The position numbers were made by a program, and so were the translations under genes. 16,322 nucleotides of DNA, taken from NCBI GenBank assembly GCA_035536315.1, contig DATLOJ010000125.1, forward strand, positions 1 through 16,322, written 5' to 3'. Source of the DNA: DATLOJ01 sp035536315 (lineage in GTDB: Bacteria > Actinomycetota > CADDZG01 > JAHWKV01). The notes under the pieces are model-generated. The model saw only the letters and a list, made by a program, of their open reading frames with translations. It was not told the origin of the DNA and did no database searches. Positions 13,283-16,322 of the stretch are shown piece after piece; within the stretch, counting starts at the first letter, position 1; each line of letters starts with the position of its first letter.

Positions 13283-13519
13283 CTAGCGAGAACCGCCCTT
13301 TTTTCCAATTTGCTTGAAGAACTCGGTGCCGTGGCGCTGCTTCGTGGTGTCGCCGCCCTTCTTACCGCCGATGCGTCCGATCTCGCTGAAGTGGTTCTTC
13401 CCGTAACGCCGACGAGTTGACATGCCGCCCTTGCGGCCGGCCTCGACACGGGACATCTTTCGTGACTGACCCGTGAGGTCGCCGTTTGCAGCACCAAGGC
13501 TGTTGCCTTCTGCACTCAT
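13283..13519 (-). CDS. Small KGG-repeat stress protein (con-10/GsiB/YciG-like)
   Basis: The 78-residue hydrophilic product has repeats of the pattern KGG-x-(S/T)-x4-(Y/H)G-x2-(H/F)F-x2-IG: one starts at Lys30 (RKGGMSTRRRYG), one at Lys54 (KKGGDTTKQRHG), and a last KKGG closes at 73-76. Proteins with such KGG repeats are induced by general stress in many bacteria (GsiB in Bacillus, YciG in E. coli) and are intrinsically disordered, resembling LEA proteins; the molecular role is unsettled. ATG 13519 lies 9 nt past the -10 of a strong sigma-B-type promoter, so the message would be nearly leaderless. ATG 13456, giving a 57-residue protein, is an alternative. A longer frame from 13561 would include the promoter itself and is rejected. 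Confidence 0.83.
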   Translation of the reverse strand: MSAEGNSLGAANGDLTGQSRKMSRVEAGRKGGMSTRRRYGKNHFSEIGRIGGKKGGDTTKQRHGTEFFKQIGKKGGSR

Positions 13520-13528
13520 GCCTTCGGC

Positions 13529-13553
13529 ATACCCGTCACCCAATGCGATAAAC
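13529..13553 (-). promoter_or_regulatory. Sigma-B/sigma-F-type promoter of the KGG stress gene
   Basis: On the minus strand GTTTAT (13553-13548), 13 nt, GGGTAT (13534-13529). The -10 is a perfect match and the -35 nearly so to the sigma-B-type consensus, with the same 13-nt spacer as the promoter before rsbV. The expected start point is within about 3 nt of ATG 13519. Confidence 0.75.
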
Positions 13554-13570
13554 GGTTTCAATCCGAACGG

Positions 13571-13584
13571 ACCGGGTACCCGGT
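13571..13584. repeat. 14-bp perfect palindrome upstream of the KGG promoter
   Basis: ACCGGGTACCCGGT reads the same on both strands. It lies 17 bp upstream of the -35 of the KGG promoter and 63 bp past the lysA stop. It could be an operator for a dimeric regulator or the base of a lysA terminator; no T-tract follows. Confidence 0.45.
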
Positions 13585-13587
13585 GCC

Positions 13588-13630
13588 AAGCATCACCACA
13601 CCGGAGATGCTGGTTGCGGTAGCGATGCTT
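13588..13630 (-). terminator. Alternative stem-loops downstream of lysA, possible terminator
   Basis: AAGCATC at 13588-13594 can pair either with GATGCT at 13606-13611 (6 bp, 11-nt loop) or with GATGCTT at 13624-13630 (7 bp, 29-nt loop). The block begins 17 bp beyond the lysA stop in the direction of lysA transcription. It is AT-richer than a normal terminator stem and lacks a T-run, so the call is weak. Confidence 0.3.
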
Positions 13631-13647
13631 CTGGACTACCTCACCTA

Positions 13648-14958
13648 CTAGTAGGGCTCGTCGAGCCTCAGCAGGTCGTCGAAGGATTCGCGCTTCACCA
13701 TCAACCGTGCCTTTCCATCTTTGACCAGAACAACCGCGGGCCGGGGCTGCTTGTTGTAGTTGGACGCCATCGAGTACCCGTAGGCCCCGGTCGCCGGCAC
13801 GGCCAAGACGTCCCCTCTTTCAATTGACTTCGGAAGGCTGACGTCGCGAAGAAGGATGTCGCCCGATTCGCAATGCATCCCGGCCACCGTCACTACTTCA
13901 GAAAGCTCATGCCTTGCCTTGTTTGCCAGAACCGCTGCGTACTGAGCCTCGTACAGGGCTGGGCGGATGTTGTCGCTCATCCCCCCATCTACAGACACAA
14001 ACGTCCTTACCCCTGGGACCTTCTTGATTGTTCCTACCGAGTAGAGCGTCACCATCGCGTTCCCAATGAGGTAGCGGCCCGGCTCGAAAGCCAGCGCAGG
14101 GCGCTTGATCCCTTGCTTTTTTGCTTCCCCGTCCGCTACTTCGTTCACCAACTCTGAAAGAAGATCCAGGCGGGCCGGGTAATCCGCGCCGATGTAGGGG
14201 ATGCCGATTCCGCCGCCGAGGTTGACCTCTTCGAGTTCGACGCCCGAGTCACGCTTCAACTTCCCCAAGAACTCGAACAGGATTTCAATCGTTTTTCCGA
14301 AGGGGTCGTAAGAGAAGATGTTGGAACCGATGTGCGCGTGAATTCCCCTGAGATCAAGGGAGTCTTGCTTGAGGGTCCGTGAGACGGCCTCTTCCGCAAG
14401 GCCGCTCTCTATCGACAGGCCGAACTTGGAATCCTCCTGCCCGGTTTGAATGTAGTGGTGAGTGTGGGCCTCGACTCCAGGAGTAACCCGAAGGAGAACG
14501 CGCTGTTTGACTCCCGATGATTCTGCCGCTGCCGACAGCCGCCCTATCTCCTCGAGGCTGTCGATTGCGATCCTTCCAACCCCCTTTTCTGTCGCGGTCA
14601 GAAGGTCGGAGTCGAGCTTGTTGTTGCCGTGCATGATCATGCGTTCCGCCGGAAAGCCGGCCGAGAGCGCAACGTGCAGCTCTCCGCCGGAGGCGACATC
14701 GAGGTTTATGTCTTCCTCCTCGACGAGCGTGCACATTGCGAGCGATAGAAAGGCCTTCGACGCGTAGTACACATCCGAATCTGGGAATGCAGACTTGAAC
14801 TGCCGGGCACGCGTGCGAAACGTCTCTTCGCAAAACACGAACAGGGGAGTACCAAACTCCTCGGCCAGGTCGGGCAGCGATTTTCCTCCCACGTTCAGGC
14901 AGCCGTCTTCGTCGACCTCTGTGGTGACGGGAAGAACATCTTTCAGCGTGTGCGGCAT
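13648..14958 (-). CDS. lysA: Diaminopimelate decarboxylase
   Basis: LysA is the PLP enzyme that decarboxylates meso-diaminopimelate to L-lysine, the last step of the DAP pathway. The 436-residue product has the alanine-racemase-like barrel with the PLP lysine in YYASKAF (Lys68). HIGSN (209-213), the phosphate-binding GGGIG (248-252) and EPGR (292-295) follow. The C-terminal barrel brings the CESGD motif (363-367, catalytic Cys of the partner subunit) and Tyr393 in GAYGYSM. Length is as usual. ATG 14958 follows the argS stop by 3 bp, with AGAGG about 9 nt upstream inside the end of argS, so the two genes are co-transcribed. In many actinobacteria hom follows lysA; here the stress gene does instead. 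Confidence 0.97.
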   Translation of the reverse strand: MPHTLKDVLPVTTEVDEDGCLNVGGKSLPDLAEEFGTPLFVFCEETFRTRARQFKSAFPDSDVYYASKAFLSLAMCTLVEEEDINLDVASGGELHVALSAGFPAERMIMHGNNKLDSDLLTATEKGVGRIAIDSLEEIGRLSAAAESSGVKQRVLLRVTPGVEAHTHHYIQTGQEDSKFGLSIESGLAEEAVSRTLKQDSLDLRGIHAHIGSNIFSYDPFGKTIEILFEFLGKLKRDSGVELEEVNLGGGIGIPYIGADYPARLDLLSELVNEVADGEAKKQGIKRPALAFEPGRYLIGNAMVTLYSVGTIKKVPGVRTFVSVDGGMSDNIRPALYEAQYAAVLANKARHELSEVVTVAGMHCESGDILLRDVSLPKSIERGDVLAVPATGAYGYSMASNYNKQPRPAVVLVKDGKARLMVKRESFDDLLRLDEPY

Positions 14959-14961
14959 CTA

Positions 14962-16322
14962 CTACATCCTCTCCGGCGCTTGAACGCCGATCAGGTCAAG
15001 TGCATTTCGAATGACGGTCTTGCATGAGGTTACGAGCAAGAGCCTTGCTGATGTCAGAGGGGGATCTTCGGTAAGGACACGGCAGTCACGATAAAAGGCG
15101 TTGAACAGCGTTGCAGTCTCTTGCAAATAAGTGACGATGCGATGTGGCGCTCGCTGCTCGGCAGCCTTCTCGACAACCTCAGGGTACTCCGCAAGCTTGC
15201 GGATGAGGGCTGCCTCCGACTCGTGCGTCAGCCTGGACAAGTCGGCTGAACGGGGTTCAGGGGGAGCAACCCCACTCTCGGCGGCATTTCGCACGATCGA
15301 CGCCATACGGGCGTGCGAGTACTGCATGTAATAGACCGGGTTGTCGTGTGACTTCTCCTTAACGGTTTCGAAGTCGAAGTCAATCGTCGAGTCGATGGAC
15401 CTCGAGACGAACATGAAGCGTGCAGCGTCAACGCCGACCTCGTCCAGCAGCTCGTCCAACGTGACGATGTTCCCAATCCGCCTTCCCATGCGCTCCGACT
15501 TTCCCCCGCGCATGAAGTTGACGAGCTGGTAGAGCAAGATCTCGAGGTTCTCCTCCGCCCCCAGGACTTTCCCGACGACTTTCATGCTGTCTACGTTTCC
15601 GTGGTGGTCGGCGCCCCAGACGTACAGCAATTTGTCGAAGCCGCGGGCAAGTTTGTCCTGCATGTACGCGATGTCGACAGCCAGGTAAACCGGTCGCGGA
15701 TTTTCTCCGCTTGTCACAAGAACCTGGTCCCGGGCATTCCCGAGCTCGGGGGAACCGAACCACAAGGCTCCATCCCGCTCGAACGTGTATCCAAGCTCGG
15801 TCATCTTTTCGATCGCTGCATCGACCTTGCCGGAGTCGTGCAACGACTTTTCGGAGAACCAGATGTCGAAGTCGATGCGCATCTCCTCCATAGTTCTGCG
15901 ATGACTTTCGATGACCCGCTCCAAGACCCAATCCCTAAGGGACTCGGCATCGCCGGCCAGTGCGTCTCCGTGCTCGGCCGCGAGCTCCTTGCCGAACTCG
16001 ATCAGATAGTCGCCCTGGTAGCCGTCCTCTGGAACCTCGGCCTTCCTCCCCAGCGCCTGCAAATACCGGGCCTCCTGGGATTCAACGAGCCTTCTCACCT
16101 GGTTGCCGGTGTCGTTCAAGTAGTACTCGGCAACGACCTCGAAGCCTGTTGTTCGGAGCAGGCGAGCAACCGAATCTCCGTAGGCCGCGTTGCGTCCGGA
16201 TCCGACGTGAAGGGGGCCCGTTGGGTTGGCAGAGACGAATTCGATTGAAACCTTCGTTCCAACCCCGATCGTGGAAGTACCAAATCGCTCGCCCTGTTCG
16301 GCGATTTCGAGAATCGTCTGTT
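14962..16322 (-). CDS. argS: Arginyl-tRNA synthetase, 5' part outside the window
   Basis: ArgS charges tRNA-Arg with arginine. About 453 C-terminal codons are visible and the frame stays open to the right edge. The class I HIGH-like signature appears as HVGSGRN near 16165-16185 (after SANPTGPL), followed by YYLNDTGNQ. The catalytic-domain stretches YVWGADHHGN and FMRGGKSERMGRR follow, the last being the KMSKS-equivalent loop region. The C-terminal anticodon-binding domain is all-helical and ends ALDLIGVQAPERM, a typical ArgS ending. Reading from the TTG at 16119 as a start would cut off the active site, so the true start lies beyond 16322. The gene is joined to lysA with a 3-bp gap. Confidence 0.96.
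   Translation of the reverse strand, partial: QTILEIAEQGERFGTSTIGVGTKVSIEFVSANPTGPLHVGSGRNAAYGDSVARLLRTTGFEVVAEYYLNDTGNQVRRLVESQEARYLQALGRKAEVPEDGYQGDYLIEFGKELAAEHGDALAGDAESLRDWVLERVIESHRRTMEEMRIDFDIWFSEKSLHDSGKVDAAIEKMTELGYTFERDGALWFGSPELGNARDQVLVTSGENPRPVYLAVDIAYMQDKLARGFDKLLYVWGADHHGNVDSMKVVGKVLGAEENLEILLYQLVNFMRGGKSERMGRRIGNIVTLDELLDEVGVDAARFMFVSRSIDSTIDFDFETVKEKSHDNPVYYMQYSHARMASIVRNAAESGVAPPEPRSADLSRLTHESEAALIRKLAEYPEVVEKAAEQRAPHRIVTYLQETATLFNAFYRDCRVLTEDPPLTSARLLLVTSCKTVIRNALDLIGVQAPERM

Noticed and set aside
13583..13651. 22-codon plus-strand frame (GTG start) between the KGG gene and lysA with a hydrophobic-looking peptide
   Set aside because: No ribosome site, overlaps the palindromic and stem-loop sequence and the lysA stop, and is too short to separate from chance.

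Overview
The window is about 60% GC and reads as part of a chromosome from an actinobacterium (Actinomycetota), probably not one of the well-studied genera. The evidence is a WhiB-family iron-sulfur regulator at the left edge, an F420-type luciferase-like oxidoreductase, the argS-lysA gene order common in actinobacteria, a sigma-B/sigma-F type stress sigma factor with partner-switching proteins, and leaderless starts. No insertion sequence, phage gene, tRNA, rRNA or CRISPR array was seen.

Layout. (1) 1-1500: a whiB-like gene runs off the left edge on the minus strand, and an LLM-class oxidoreductase diverges from it. (2) 1511-3637: a bifunctional class A penicillin-binding protein on the minus strand, convergent with the oxidoreductase. 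(3) 3786-11064: a DNA double-strand-break repair island. A minus-strand ku gene (NHEJ end binding) diverges from a plus-strand operon nurA-herA-sbcD-sbcC, the same four functions as the archaeal nurA-herA-mre11-rad50 cluster. The 200 bp between ku and nurA holds two back-to-back copies of a promoter resembling the mycobacterial RecA-NDp (PafBC-dependent, LexA-independent) damage promoter, each with an 11-nt gap between TTGTCA/ATGTCA and TAnnnT. (4) 11109-13519: a general stress module. A minus-strand rsbV-rsbW pair diverges from a plus-strand anti-sigma-like gene overlapping a sigB/sigF-type sigma gene, followed by a convergent small KGG-repeat stress protein. The rsbV and KGG genes each carry a sigma-B-type promoter (GTTT at -35, GGGTA at -10, both with a 13-nt spacer), suggesting the sigma factor drives its own antagonist operon and its neighbour. 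(5) 13648-16322: lysA and the 3' part of argS, a housekeeping operon on the minus strand.

How it fits together: Ku would protect and bridge ends for end joining, while NurA-HerA and SbcCD would process or resect ends. Both are placed behind matching damage-type promoters. The neighbouring stress-sigma module appears wired as an autoregulatory loop. Between the sigma gene and the KGG gene lies a 164-bp near-continuous imperfect palindrome whose ends abut the stop codons of both genes. No annotated feature explains it, and it is the most structurally striking non-coding stretch.
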